A stretch of DNA of 64,000 bases from Dromiciops gliroides (GCF_019393635.1 NC_057863.1:641078306-641142305), one strand, 5' to 3'. Shown: positions 1-12,480, counted from the first letter of the stretch. Notes: generated by a model not told the origin, from the letters alone. Translations and numbers: made by a program.

Positions 1-20
1 CTCTCTCTCTCTCTCTCTCT

Positions 21-75
<55 letters not shown>
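1..75. repeat. CT then CA microsatellite
   Basis: (CT)10 followed by about (CA)26, with cuts at the window edge. Confidence 0.97.
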
Positions 76-77
<2 letters not shown>

Positions 78-175
78 TAAGAGTAGAGGTGACTGAGCCA
101 GATTTCAAAGAGTTTAGAGAAAGGCTAGCTACAATCCCAAGGCCCAAAATTCTCTGGGGTAAAAATCAGCCCAAG

Positions 176-310
176 GGGGGCAGCTAGATGGCACAGTGGA
201 TAGAGCACCGGCTTTGGAGTCAGGAGTACCTGAGTTCAAATCCAGCTTCAGACACTTAACACTCACTAGCTGTGTGACCCTGGGCAAGTCACTTAACCCC
301 AATTGTCTCA

Positions 311-341
<31 letters not shown>
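176..341 (+). mobile_element. young tRNA/CORE SINE
   Basis: Full length with A-rich tail, between perfect aaaaatcagcccaag duplications (161-175, 342-356). Confidence 0.95.
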
Positions 342-346
<5 letters not shown>

Positions 347-730
347 TCAGCCCAAGAATAGATGGGAAACGACCCAAGAATGTAGTTTGGGCCAACTCTC
401 TGAGCTGCCAAAAGAGACAGGTGTGGATGCACAGGGAACTCATCCATGAACGCTTATGTTTTTAAACACACGCATATTAGAGGAATACAAGAAATGTGGC
501 TCTGCAAGAATCTAGAACAGGGGAGTAAAGGAGTAAAAACAAGCCAAAATTGGTGAGGAAAGTTAAAGACCAGAAAAAAATAAAGGAGGCACTTTTGGTG
601 ATGCTGTTCCTATAGGGAGCAAAGAGGCTCAAAGGTGAAACAAGACAGTGGGGGATTGAACAAAATTGTTTAACGAGCAATTGAATCCAAGATAAACAAG
701 GGAATAGTGAGAATATCCAAGCTACCCAGA

Positions 731-981
731 GGACAGCTAGGTGGCACAGTGCATAGAGCTCCAGGCCTAGAAGTCAGGAAGACCCAAGTTCAAATCTGGC
801 CTCAGACACTTAGTAACTGTGTGACCTTGGGAAAGTCACTTAACCCTATTTGCCTCAGTTTTCTCGTCTGTCAAATGAACAGGAGAAGGAGATGGCAAAC
901 CAGTCCAGGATCTTTGCCAAAGAAACCCCAAATGGGGTCATGAAGAGTCGGACGTGACTGAAATGACTAAACAACAAAAAA
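731..981 (+). mobile_element. MAR1-type SINE with BovB/RTE-like tail
   Basis: tRNA-like head, CORE, then atctttgccaaagaaacccc and gaagagtcggacgtgactga, the tail shared with BovB/RTE LINEs. Confidence 0.8.
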
Positions 982-1414
982 TCCACAATGAGTTTCCCCG
1001 GCCACCAAAGACAAACCACCATGCTAGGGACCTGAAAGAGCCAGTGGCGGTGATGATGGAGCCACTGGCCATCATCTCTGCAGTCCTGGGGCACCTCTGC
1101 TGCCCTCCAGGAATCCTCAGGCAAGCAATTGTTGCCTCAACTTTCCAAAAAAAAAAATAATGGGGAAATGGATAGATTGTACTAAGGTAGAGCATGACTT
1201 TGATTGCTGGCTAGATTCTAGGACATCCTAGTAAAGGGATGATCTCTGAGCATTTCAAAGGGGAAGCAGTGGTCACCAAGAACCAAAGAAGCTTCATCGA
1301 GAAAAAGTCAGTCATGTGCGATTCACCTTGTGACACAGGGTTATAGGACTGAGTGATCAGGAAAATGCCACAGACCTAGTCCAAATGCCTTGCTGAAATT
1401 AAGAGTAAGTGTTA

Positions 1415-1567
1415 GGGGGCAGCTAGGTGGCTCAGTGGATAAAGCACCGGCCCTGGATTCAGGAGGACCTGAGTTCAAATCCAGCCTCAGACACTTGACA
1501 CTTACTGGCTGTGTGACCCTGGGCAAGTCACCTAACCCCCATTGCCCAGCAAAAAAAAAAAAAAAAA
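1415..1567 (+). mobile_element. young tRNA/CORE SINE
   Basis: Full head, CORE and poly(A); target duplication unclear. Confidence 0.93.
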
Positions 1568-2849
1568 GAGTGGCCCAAAAGCGGAATGGGATGTCATGAG
1601 AGGTAAGGAGTGGCCGTCTGTGGAGATCTCCAAGAATATGCTGACTGACTACTTCCTGGGTCAGGTAGAGGTTGAACTAAATGACCTCTGAAGTCTCTTC
1701 TGTGACAGTCTGGGTTGGGGAATGGGAGAGGGCTGGGCTCCAAAGATGCTCACTCCCTCACTGCCTGGCTTGGGGTAGTGGGGGGTGGGGGGAGGCTCAC
1801 AAAGCCTTTGATGTGGGGCTGGGGCTGGGGCCAGGAATCCCAGGGCTAAAGCAGATAAGGGGGAGGAGTCCTGGATTGTGCAGCTGTTTTTCCAGGGCTG
1901 GGGGGGGGGGGGAGACAAGAGTGGGTAGGGTTGGATTCCCATGGGGGGATGGTGGGGGGAACAGGGAGGGCATTTCCCATCTGGGCAGGAAACAGATCAC
2001 CCTGGGAGGGGTGGGAATGTGTGTGGGGGCAGGAAGGGGGTCTGGATTTGCTTTTCCAGAGGCAGGGGAGAGGATAAGATAACAAGCCCCAGCTTTCTTC
2101 CCAGCTACCCCCCCCCAGATCAGGGACTCAGGAGTCCTCCCTTCCCCGCCCACGAATGACCCCCTCTCTCCTTTGTGTGCCCAGGCAGAATGTGTAAGAC
2201 AATAAAATGGGCAGAGGACTCCAGCGGCCCTGGGCCCTTCTCTGGCCGGCAAGCACTGAGACCCCTAGTGACCCTGCCTCCCCCCCCTCAGCCTCCCCAC
2301 AGTGTTCAGGGGTGGGGCCACTCCCCTGAGTCACTTTCTCTGCTGGAGCCCAGTCGGCCTCACAAAGCCCCTTTCTTCCCCCCAAACCCTGGCCCCACAG
2401 GAGCTGCTCCCCTCCTCTCCCCTCCCCCAGCCTCCTTCAAAGGGCCCTGGACTCCCTGGCTAACCAGGAGGGGAAGGGGGAAGGGGGCTCATTGACAGTC
2501 TGGGCACAGGGCTCTGCAGTGTTGGGGGTGGTAGAGGAGACACAAGAGCAGCCTAAACCTGGCAGTGGACCCAGCGTGGGGTGGTCCCAGCATGGGGATG
2601 GCTCTCCTCCATACCACACCCATCACCAGGTTTGGGGTGAAGGACCCAGGTGTCCTTGACAGATCCCCACTGAGAGAGAGAACCAATGGCTGAAAAGTGA
2701 GTTCATGCCCTCTCCAACCATCCTGAGTGTCCCTTTGCCTGCTATCCTTGGTCCTTCCGCCCACCGCCATCCTCCATCACCCCCATGGACCTGGACACGA
2801 AGGCCCAGAGACTGATCCGGGAATCGGTACCAGCTTATCATCCCATCTC
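1568..2849. other. AGRN intron, G-rich unique DNA
   Basis: No gene seen. Long G-runs near 1780 and 1895-1912 and C-runs near 2110 and 2280 are prone to G-quadruplex. Confidence 0.5.
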
Positions 2850-2935
2850 TGCCTGGGGGACTCTGGGCAAATCTCACCCCCTCTGAGACTCAGTTTCTTC
2901 CTCTGTAAAAGGAGAGGACTGGCCTCTCCGGCCTC
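2850..2935 (+). mobile_element. MIR-class CORE-SINE fragment
   Basis: ctgggcaaatctcacc and cagtttcttcctctgtaaaa. Confidence 0.6.
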
Positions 2936-3682
2936 TGACGCCCCTTGCAGGCCCAACTCTGCCAATGATGCTTTCCGTGACTATCTTCCTTTGTAAAATG
3001 AGTGTAACAGCCTCTGCCTGGCCCACAGGACTGATGTAAGGCTCACAGAGGGCCTGGATGGAAAAGGACCTTCCCCAAAGGACACAGTGCTCCACAAAGG
3101 TCAATGTCTACATTATTGAAGGGTAGTGTAGACAGGACAGGAAAAGCTTTTCTTTCTTTTCTTTTTTCTCCCTTTGGAAGGGAAAATTGAGTGGTTTGGG
3201 TGTGGGAGCCCCTGGCCAGGCCTCCCTGGGGGTAGGGAGTAGGGGGTGGGGGGAGGGAACCAGATAGAACAGAAACTCCATGGGGCAGACACAGCTATGG
3301 AAAAAGCCAAGGGCACTTTCCATTAGATCAGGGCATGGTCCACCAGGGAGGGGAGTGAGAAGGGGACGGGAGACACCCCCTCAGCTCTCCTGTCACCCAA
3401 GCTGGGGAGGGATGGGGGAGGCTCAGAAGTCCCTCCTTCCCCTTCCTCCTGCCCCATGGGCGGCTCCCAGCCATGTCCAGGAAGAGCCTGGGAATGAGGA
3501 AGGGGGTCCTGGTGACTGGTCATAAGCGATGGCTGCCCCCCCCAAGAATCCATACTTCTATTTAGATGTTGTTGCTTTTTTTGTTGTTGTTTTTTTTTTT
3601 TTAGGGGGGGTTGTTTTTTAATGAGGGAATCCATACTTCTAAAGAAAACCCAGGTTTGCAAAGGGATTTAGAGCCAAGATCT

Positions 3683-3775
3683 CTTTTGATCCTCACAACA
3701 CGCAGGTGGGGTCAGTCCTGTTATTATCCCCATTTTATAGATGAGGACACTGAGGCTTAGACAAAACAAGCTGGA
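3683..3775 (-). mobile_element. MIR fragment
   Basis: Antisense: cctcacaacacgcaggtggg, ccattttatagatgaggaca. Confidence 0.75.
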
Positions 3776-3779
3776 TTAT

Positions 3780-5260
3780 CAACAACCCCCCCCCCCCATA
3801 TACACACATCCACACACACTCTCTGAGCCCATCCCATGGTTCTGTGGTGCACCCTTCAGTCCTCCCTCCCCACCTCAGAACCTGGGAAGGAGAAAGGGAA
3901 GGAGACAGCATCAGATCCTGCCCACACAGGTCCACAGGCCCATGGGAGGGAGGTCCTGGGGGGTGGGGGAGGGGGCAGGTTGGAAGGGGGTGGCAAGAGT
4001 CTGAACATGCCTGGTGAGGGCAAGCAAAGGCAGGCCACCCTCCCCTTCTCAAGGTCACGGTGAGGCTAGAGACCACAGTCCACGTACCCCCACCCCGCCC
4101 CCAAGTGAGATCAAGAAGACACCCCCCACATGGATCAGCTCCTCTGAGGTACAGGAACCCACCTGCTAGATACCCCCCACGCCCCCACCCCCACCCCCAC
4201 CCCACTTCTCATACTAATGGGAAATTCCAGACATGTCCTCGCCAAGCCCAGACCTGCATGCCCACCCTCCCACCCCCTATTTTAGGCTTAGGGGAGGGAC
4301 CTCTTAGAAGGCCAAGGCACCCCACACCCAAATCAGGGTCTGGAAGAGAGAGCCAAGAGGCCAAACACACAGGAATAGTTTATTGCCACCTCACCCCCAC
4401 CCCCTAGGATGGAAAGGGCTGAATGAGACTGGGTGGGAAAAGCGGGGACAACGCAGAGAAAAGTACCCCCCAAGGAGTAAGTGGAGCAGGCCTGGCTGGA
4501 ATCTTCGAGGGAGACGGGACACCAGGCTGAGGGGCAGGATCCTCTTCCCTAGGGAATCTCCTAGGGCCGGGACTGACTGAGCAGCCTTCCCCATCCCTGA
4601 GACGCTCCAGATACTCTAGGGAACAGACCCCCCCAGATCTGAGCCCCTCTGGGTACCTTCCACCAGCCAGGAGACAAGAGGGGGAGGCTCATTCCCTTGG
4701 TCAGGCATTTTTCCCTCCTCTCCCCCAGGTCCTCCTAAGCCTCCTCCCCCCAAACTCCCCCTACAAAAGTGGGGAGGGATGAGCTGCTGACCATCCAGGC
4801 ACCTGCTGACGGGGCCTGAGCCCACTTCCATCCTTGGAACAGCCCCCCGCATCTGCCCAGCCCCATCTCAGGCTTCTGCCATGCCCACACTCCAGGCCCC
4901 GGGCCTTGACCACCCAAGCAGACCCCCTGGAGTCAGTGTCCTAGCCAAGGGCTCAGCCTTGTTATTATAACAGTGACTTCCCAGGCAGTCAGATGAGCAA
5001 ACACAGGAGACACGTGGCACCAGGAAGAGACTTCCTCTGCCTGGCACCCATGACCCTGGTCCAGCCACCCCCTCCCCCCAACTCACAGTTTTTCATCCAG
5101 CCAGGCGAACCCCAAAGGCATCGCATACCAACACCCCGAGCCCCCCTGGAGCCTGCAGCCCCGGCCCTCTCCCTACAACTCCAGCCAAAGCTGGTCTAGC
5201 AGGATCACCCCACCCCACAGCTAACACCCAGATTATACATGGAGGGAGGGGCGCAACAAG
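3780..5260. other. AGRN intron, C-rich unique DNA
   Basis: Runs of C and CCCCA units (3786-3798, 4170-4201). The stretch 4318-4371 is a close match of an insert at 6695. No exon recognised. Confidence 0.5.
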
Positions 5261-5264
5261 CCTA

Positions 5265-5412
5265 AGGCATCCTAAGTATTTTTCTCCCCATTTTTCAGAA
5301 GAGGAAACTGAGTCCTGGAGAGGGGAAGTGATCTGCCCATAGGCAGAAAGCCAATAATAGGAACCCGAGACTTCCTGACTCCCAGGTCAACGATCCGTCG
5401 GCTACACTGTGA
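5265..5412 (-). mobile_element. MIR fragment
   Basis: Antisense: ttcagaagaggaaactgagt through gactcccaggtcaacgatcc. Confidence 0.7.
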
Positions 5413-5534
5413 TCAACCGAGTTGATCTTGGAGCTAAAACTGGGACATGGTCCCCCAAATCATCATTGCCTGTGGGGTCTCCAGTGGAAGAAGGGGGAAT
5501 GAATGGGATAATCTCCCCATTCAAGAGGCATCAG

Positions 5535-5790
5535 GGTACATGGAAAGAGGTCTGGTCTGAGGACTGGGGTTCAATCACCCTGTATGACCAGCTCCCCACG
5601 TGGCCCTGGGTCTCAGTGTCCTTGCCCTGTAAAATGAGGAGACTAGATCAGATCGTCCCTTCCAGCTCTAGAACAACGAACCCACCCATGTGACCCACAT
5701 CGCTGCCTTGAGCCTCGGTTTCCCCATCTGTAAAAAAGGAAGTTGGTCTAAGCCCCAAAGGTCTATTCCAGGTCTAGGTCTAGGATCCCA
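5535..5790 (+). mobile_element. two MIR-class SINE pieces
   Basis: ctgtaaaatgaggagactag with cccttccagctctagaac, then cggtttccccatctgtaaaa. Confidence 0.6.
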
Positions 5791-5984
5791 GGCCCAAGAG
5801 GAAAGAAATACTTCTTCCTCTGAAGTAACGGCCTCACACAGAGTAACCCAAGACCCCTCTGCCTGCCACATTGGGCAGCCATGACCTAAGACCCCAAGCC
5901 CCAACCACAGACCAGAAGGCCAGCCTAAGAAATGGGCAACCAGACTACATCCATAGCATTTATGCCACAGGGACTGCAGGGGAA

Positions 5985-6050
5985 GGGCTCAAAGGCTAGA
6001 CTTGAACCCAGATCCTCCAGCCTCAGAGGCCAGCTCTCTCTGCTATGCCA
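5985..6050 (-). mobile_element. MIR-class fragment
   Basis: Antisense: gacttgaacccagatcctcc. Confidence 0.55.
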
Positions 6051-6164
6051 GGGATATGATAATGATGAAAACGATGATAATGCTTTCTATCTAGAAGCTC
6101 CAGAGCAGAGATGTCAAACTCCCAGCCTCCCCCAACAGGGAACCAGATTAAAACATAATCTGGC

Positions 6165-6329
6165 GGGGCAGCTAGGTGGCGCAGTGGATAGAGCACTGGC
6201 CCTGGAGTCAGGAGTACCTGAGTTCAAATCCGGCCTCAGACACTTAACACTTACTAGCTGTGTGACCCTGGGCAAGTCACTTAACCCCAATTGCCTCACT
6301 AAAAAAAAAAAAAAAACACACAAAAAACC
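6165..6329 (+). mobile_element. young tRNA/CORE SINE
   Basis: Flanked by cataatctggc (6154-6164, 6330-6340). Confidence 0.95.
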
Positions 6330-6474
6330 CATAATCTGGCAATGTTGAACAAAATAAAGACAAATACCATACAACGTAGACGATGCTACTTTGCGGTTTT
6401 CTGAGCCAATGTGCCGCCTTCAAGGATCTGTTTCTATTTGAGTCAGATGCCACTGATCTATTTGGTACACGTGT

Positions 6475-6615
6475 TGTTACCCCCATTTTAGAAAGAAAGC
6501 TGAAGCTCAGACATTTGGAGGACTTCATTTTATAGGAGAAGTGACTTGCCCAGGGTCACATGGCTAGACGTGTCTGAGGAAGAATACAAACTAGTTCCGT
6601 ACTCCCTATCCAGCG
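6475..6615 (-). mobile_element. MIR-class SINE
   Basis: Antisense: acttgcccagggtcacatgg. Confidence 0.7.
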
Positions 6616-6629
6616 TACTATTATTTGTA

Positions 6630-6990
6630 CTAAAAGTCCCTCCCCTTTTTTTGTACCCTGGACCCCTTGGGCAGTCAGTTTGCTAAAGCCTATGCACCCC
6701 ACACCCAAATCAGGATCTGGGGAAGGGAGCCAAGAAACCAAACAGACAGCCTATGTACTTAGAAGAATGTTTCTAAATGCAAAGGAAACCAATATTAAGA
6801 TGCAGTTATCAAAATATTTTTAAATCAAAATATAAAACCAAAATATAAAAAGGCAAAATGTAAAACAATCCAAATATAAAAATATGAAAAAATAAAAATA
6901 TAAGTTCATGGATACCCTGAAATTTATCAGCAGATAATTGGGGTCCGTGGAACCCAGGTCCAGAATCCCTGCTCTACTTGTGGATAACCA
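6630..6990. repeat. old AT-rich interspersed repeat with a 54-bp insert
   Basis: ccctggaccccttgggcagt, gcagttatcaaaatattttt and ggggtccgtggaacccaggt belong to an old mammalian repeat whose family I cannot name. A 54-bp insert lies at 6695-6748. Confidence 0.5.
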
Positions 6991-6999
6991 GCCCCTGGA

Positions 7000-8260
7000 T
7001 AATTGAGAGTGGGCTACAAGGCTAATGTGGCTCTGAGACAGCAGGCCCCAAAGCCCAGACCTCTCCTCTTGGGGATCAACCGCTGGGGAGGGAGGTCAGA
7101 GCTCCCAGCACTGCTAGGGTCCAGACCAGTGAGGAGTGACTAGCTGAGCCACCTGGGCCCTGGAATGTGGGTAATGCCCAGGCCTCACATCAGGGTGGAG
7201 GAGGGAAGGCCAGCAGAAAGAAGTCTGGAATCCGACATCTCCTCCCCTCCTCCCCAGTCTGGACCACCACCACCCAGGGAAACCAGAAGGCATGAGCAAC
7301 ACCAGCCCCCGGAGACAGCCAGGAGGCTACAAGTGGGAGGTGGGAGGACCCAAAAAGCAGGGCCAGGAAATTCCTGAACCCCCCCTCCCCACCCTCAGCC
7401 TAACCCCTGGAGCCAAGAAAAACTAACAAAGGCTGGACCCTTGGAGGAGGATGGGGAGGTCTCTCTTATCACCTGCCAATCCCCAAGCCAAGCCCTCTCC
7501 TGGGGGGCACAAAGCCCCCTTATCTCAGGGAGCACACTCGAGGCAAGAACTCTGCCCCTGCTTCATCTTCCCAGGCTCTCCTGCTCAGTTGTGGCTGGCT
7601 GGCCAGAAGCGGGGGGCAGGGGACTCCCAGGAGACATACCTGTCCCAGCTATGCCCGGAATGCTGTTGGCTCTGGCCAGGGGCCCAGAGATCAGAGGAGG
7701 AGAGATTACAGTGAGCAAACCTGGGTTGGAGGAGCTTTCTCTGGTGGCCCTTGAAAAAGGCTTGTGGGGGGCAGTAGAGGGGATGGAGTCAACCCCCCCC
7801 CCTTCTCTCTGTTCTACCTAAAGCGGCCGGAAGGCCTGGAGAAGACCCAGGAAGCCAGAGCAGGAAAGTCTGCAGGGAAATCGGCCTTCTGGGCCTGCTC
7901 AGATCTGGCTCCCCTCGGCCCTCCCCTCCACTCACCTCCCCCACAGGCTTTCGGCCACAGCCCTGAGAATTATCCAGAAACAGGGACCCGGCCCCAGACC
8001 TGCCAGGCCACCCAGGCCACTCAGGCCCCCCAGGCCAAAGCGGCAACGTGCTAAAGAACATCTCTGTCAGAGATTGCCTGGATAAAGAAGTGTTTGCTTG
8101 GGATCCCCAGCCTTTGGTCGCAGCAGGGATTCGCCTGCAAGACACCCCACTCTCCTATCTTCACCTGCATTGTCAAAGGGAGCCAGGAGGGAAGTAACAA
8201 GCAGCAACAAGCAACAGCTGATCTTGGTCCCACCCCAGCAAAACTGCCAGTGGGAGACCC
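7000..8260. other. AGRN intron, unique DNA
   Basis: No repeat and no convincing exon recognised; open frames here lack splice or homology support. Confidence 0.45.
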
Positions 8261-8261
8261 C

Positions 8262-8355
8262 TTTGTGCTCGTGCCCCAGTTTCCTCTTCTGTAAAATGAG
8301 GGGGTTCTACTCCAAGACCAATAAGGTCCCCTCCAACTCTAAATCGCTGATTCGA
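8262..8355 (+). mobile_element. MIR-class SINE tail
   Basis: cagtttcctcttctgtaaaa followed by cccctccaactctaaatcgc. Confidence 0.6.
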
Positions 8356-8795
8356 CTCCCTAACCCTGTGAGACACCGACAAAGGGCCCACCTGTGCTAG
8401 GAGAGCCAGGCGGCCCACAGCCACTAAATCACGGATCTCACCGGACACACAATAGACAGAAAATAAAGCCAAAATCAATCAGGAAGGGCTTCGGGTAGGG
8501 AATAGCTTCTGAGCTGAGCCTTGAGGGAAAGGAGGGATTGATTCTAAAGAGGGGAGGGTGAGAAGGGAGTGTGCTCCAGGCAAAGACCCGGAGACTGGAG
8601 ATCTCAACACCCAGGTGCTGGTTTGAGGGGGTGTAAAGAGAAGAACAGACCAAAGTCCTCCTCCCCACTTCTGATTCCCACCCCACCCATCATCAGTTGT
8701 CCTGACTTTTGTCCTGCCACTGGACTCAGTGATTCTGGAGAAGACAGTGAGGCTGACAATTTCCTGTAGCTCTGCCTCACTTAATTCACACCAGA

Positions 8796-8953
8796 GGGGC
8801 AGCTAGGTGGTGCAGTGGATAAAGCACTGGCCCTGGATTCAGGAGGATCTGAGTTCAAATTTGGCCTCAAACACTTGACACTCACTAGCTGTGTGACTCT
8901 GGGCAAGTCACTTAACCCTCATTGCCCCACAAATTTTTTTTAAAAATTTTAAA
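8796..8953 (+). mobile_element. young tRNA/CORE SINE
   Basis: Flanked by aattcacacc (8783-8792, 8954-8963); the tail is T/A-mixed. Confidence 0.92.
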
Positions 8954-8963
8954 AATTCACACC

Positions 8964-9025
8964 TGAGTCAAGCTATCATCCTGTGATGTCATTGGTCCTC
9001 TTTGAAAACAAAGGATGAACAACAG
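8964..9025 (+). mobile_element. possible SINE 3' tail
   Basis: tgatgtcattggtcctcttt and ggatgaacaacag look like the end of another marsupial SINE lacking its head. Confidence 0.4.
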
Positions 9026-9130
9026 CATCCTCCACCACCCCCCATTCCAGCAGGCCTCTGGAGATGGGAGGGGAAAAACAGCTTAGAGAAACAGAACTCC
9101 TGAACCCCTGTCCCTAACCCCAGCTGTCCT

Positions 9131-9285
9131 GCCTCCCAACACAGTGAATAGGAAGCACGACAGACCTGGATTCAAAGCCTGCCTCAGATATCATTCAGTA
9201 TATGTGACCTTAAGCAAAAAATTGCATTTCAATCCAATCCAACAAGTACTTATTAAACACCTATTATATACCGGGCACCAAAAAA
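9131..9285 (+). mobile_element. old SINE fragment and tattaaacacctattatata repeat
   Basis: A diverged SINE head (gacctggattcaaagcctgc) runs into the widespread old mammalian motif cttattaaacacctattata. Confidence 0.5.
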
Positions 9286-9394
9286 AGAAAGGAAGAAAGG
9301 AAGGAAGGAAGGAAGGAAGGAAGGAAGGAAGGAAGGAAGGAAGGAAGGAAGGAAGGAAGGAAGGAAGGAAGGAAGGAAGGAAGGACGGAAGGAA
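9286..9394. repeat. GGAA microsatellite
   Basis: About 25 GGAA units in AGRN intron 2, nearly pure. Confidence 0.97.
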
Positions 9395-9399
9395 ACAAG

Positions 9400-10175
9400 C
9401 AATCCCTTCCTCCACTGAGTTTACATTCTCTTCTGGGGAGGAGGCAGGAAATTAACTTCTGAAACTCACTTTTTTCATCTGTAAAATGAGGTTAATGTCT
9501 CAAGGACACCAGGTACTGTATAAAGGTCAATTATTAATTGTTATTCCCCCTCAAGATGTCAGAAAATGTTAGTGTTAAAACCGGGGTGGGGGGCCTTCAG
9601 AAAAAGAGATCAGAGTTGAGAGAAATTGCAAAACTCGGCTCAGAGTTTAAGTAAGGGGGACCTCTGCTACATCTCCCCTCCCTGAAAATAACCAGGCAGA
9701 ATTCTGTCTCTGTCTCTCTGTGTCTCTGTGTCTCTGTCTCTCACGTGAACTTTCTAGCTCTAAAGCCTTAAGGACAATCTGAGGACTTGGCCTGGGCACA
9801 GCCCATTCTCCTACTCACTCCAGATAATTAGCATCTCACATCAAGACAGAGAGAGAGGCAGGTGACACCATCCATCCAAGGAGTCTGGATTCTGGTCACA
9901 GATCACTGGAGAGCCCCTCAAATGACAAAAAGCCCTCCCCCCCAACAATGGCCTTTGCCCAAGGGTCTCTAATTAGGGGGAAGCTACTGCCTCCCCAACC
10001 CACTTCTGGACAGCTCTGATGTCCAGGAAGTACCTGTTGACACCAAGTCCCCTTTGCAAGACAGACCCATTTTCCCCCACAGGCTCAGTTCCATAGCAGC
10101 TACTGACTAACTGTGAACTTTGACAAGTTAAAAATGCCCTCTCGGGACTTGTTTCCTCAACTAGAAAAAGGGAAC
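9400..10175. other. AGRN intron, unique DNA
   Basis: Only a short TCTCTG repeat and a faint SINE tail near 9475; nothing else recognised. Confidence 0.45.
9703..9742. repeat. TCTCTG-type simple repeat
   Basis: tctgtctctgtctctctgtg and continuing. Confidence 0.85.
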
Positions 10176-10179
10176 TTTT

Positions 10180-10930
10180 CAAAGATGTCAATGTTGGAGG
10201 GACTATGGAAAGAAAGACATACTGATACATTGTTGGTGGAATTGTGAATTGATCTAACTATTCTGGAAAGCAACTTGGAATTATGCTCAAGTGACTAAAA
10301 ATGCTATACCCTTTAACCCCAAAATGCCACTATGAGGCAGGCATCCCAAGAAGGAAAAAGGGGTGGGGTTGGGGGGAGTCCCAAATATACCAAAATAGAG
10401 TGTTCCAAAGTCTTAATGTAGTTTTCAGTTTCAAGACTTTTGCAATACCCTATGCTAATAGCAACAAAGTAGACACCAAACAACTGGAGAAGGGCTAAAC
10501 CAAATAGGGCACATGAATGTAATGGAATATTGCTATACTATCAGAAAGATGACTATGAAGAAGATTCATAGGAGACTTCTTTGAACCAAAGCAAGCAAAA
10601 CCAGGAAAACAATAGATACGCCTACAACAATAGAAATGAAAAGACCCCCCCCCAAAGTTCCTGGCTAGTATGCAATTATAATGACTAAGCTCAGCCCCAA
10701 CCAGAGTTGAGAAAATGTGTCCCATTCCCTTCACTGCAGAGGTGGGGGGGTTACAGGTGTGGAGTACTGCATATACTGACTGACATGGTCAATGTATTGG
10801 TGATTTTTGCTAAACTGATCTTTTTTCTTCTTCCTTTTAAAATCTTTGTTATAAAGGACAACTCACTGGGTACAGGGGAGGGATATTTTGGAAATGATAG
10901 AACAAGAAAGGCAATAAAAATAAGGTGATT
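10180..10930 (+). mobile_element. old, diverged L1 3' part
   Basis: acattgttggtggaattgtg, ataccctttaaccccaaaat and gcacatgaatgtaatggaat follow the L1 ORF2 end, but with more change than the copies near ISG15. It ends in an A-run at about 10938. Confidence 0.75.
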
Positions 10931-11102
10931 AAAAAAAAAAGAATGTTAGTTCCTTGAGGGCTTAACCTGTTTCTCTTTTGTCTTAGTAAATAAGAAACTT
11001 AATAAATACAATTCATTATCTTGTTCTTCGGGTCCACTTTGAATGAATGGGACAGAATAGGAAGGAAGGGAGCAGAAAGGGGATCTTAGAGGTCTGAATT
11101 CA

Positions 11103-11245
11103 ACTCCCACCCCATTTACAGACAGAGAAACTGAGGCCCAGGGAAGTGATTTGTTCAAGGTTCTACAGTTCAGAAGTAGCAAAGCCAGGATTCAAATACA
11201 TGCCCTATGACTCCCAATCTAGGGCTCTTGCTATGTCACTACGTT
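11103..11245 (-). mobile_element. MIR
   Basis: Antisense: acagagaaactgaggcccag, agccaggattcaaatacatg. Confidence 0.75.
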
Positions 11246-11290
11246 GCCTGCCCACCCTCTAACATTCACAGTCCCCTTCCCACCCCGCCC

Positions 11291-11293
<3 letters not shown>

Positions 11294-11352
<59 letters not shown>
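11294..11352. repeat. CA microsatellite
   Basis: About 29 CA units. Confidence 0.97.
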
Positions 11353-11354
<2 letters not shown>

Positions 11355-11462
11355 TTCCCACTTCTCCTTCCCCTTGTAGAACTCTAGTCAATCGGTCCCA
11401 AATAAATGTTCAGGCTGTCCTTAAGCCCAGGGCCCAAGCCCTATCCCCTGTTGGGCTACCTT

Positions 11463-11665
11463 AGAATCATAGATTCAGGGCTAGAAGGAACCACGAAGAT
11501 GATCTGCTCCAATCTCGTCCTTTTTTATCTGATCAGGAGACTGAGACCCAACAAAATAGTAAATGACTGAGCCAAGGTCACGCAGTTAGTAAGGCAGTGA
11601 GGAGAGGTTACAAGGCTGGAATTAGAAACAGCGTCTCTCCTGAATCAAAACTCAGGGCTCTTCCC
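11463..11665 (-). mobile_element. MIR-class SINE
   Basis: Antisense, near full length: gaatcatagattcagggcta, aggagactgagacccaacaa, aaggtcacgcagttagtaag. Confidence 0.75.
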
Positions 11666-12011
11666 CCTCTCCCCCATACCTACCCTGTCCCTGTCACCTT
11701 CTCTGGATTGGGCTGCTGGGCTTTAAACTGAGTATTGAGTGAGAATCCCCCAACTCCACCCAAAGAAATGTAAGACCTTTTCCAACTAATATTAAGATGA
11801 CTTTTGGGCAGCTCAGAACCCCTTCTCCCTCAGAATAAGGGCAGGGACCTTTGACCCTGTATCTCCACAGCGTAATGAAGCTCAGTGGGGGAGCTTGGGA
11901 AGTGTTAATAGAAGAGGAGCACAGAGCAGGAGCTTGGGGGGGACAACCTCCCAGACCATCTCATCAGTTGCTCTCCATTGACATAGGAGGAAACTGAAGT
12001 CAAGGCACCTA

Positions 12012-12150
12012 AGAGGATCACAAATCTAGAGCTCAAAGGGGCCTCCCATACCCCTCATTCTACAGATAAGGAAACTGAGACCCAGGCTTGCCCAAGGTCA
12101 CACAGGCAGGCCAGTGACAGAACCATAATTTGAACCCAGGGCCTCTTAGA
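12012..12150 (-). mobile_element. MIR-class SINE
   Basis: Antisense: gataaggaaactgagaccca, atttgaacccagggcctctt. Confidence 0.75.
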
Positions 12151-12225
12151 ACAGCAGTGGAAAAAACACTAGTTCTAAACTCAGAGACCCTAGATTCGAA
12201 TCTTACCTCAGAGCTCACTACATAG

Positions 12226-12480
12226 AAGGCAGCTAGGTGGTACAGTGGATGGAGCGCTGGGCCTGGAATCAACCAGACATGAGTTCAAATTCCAGCCTCA
12301 GACACTTACTAGCTGTGTAACCCTGAAGTAGTCATTGAATTTGTCTGCCTCAGTTTCCTCACTTGTAAAACATGGAAAATAACATCACCCACTCCCGGAA
12401 TTGTTGTGAAGATCAAAGGAGATACTTGCAAAACACTCAACACAATACCTGGCACATAGTAGGTATTTAATATTTTTTTT
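12226..12480 (+). mobile_element. older CORE-SINE with L2-like tail
   Basis: Head ggcagctaggtggtacagtg, CORE, cagtttcctcacttgtaaaa, then tacctggcacatagtaggta as in L2-tailed SINEs. Confidence 0.75.

Noticed and set aside
176-341. Recurrent short frames reading [16 protein letters not shown] and LRHLTLTSCVTLGKSLNP
   Set aside because: These are translations of the young SINE, seen at every copy on either strand.
9144-9455. Frame with repeated GRKE units
   Set aside because: Translation of the GGAA microsatellite.
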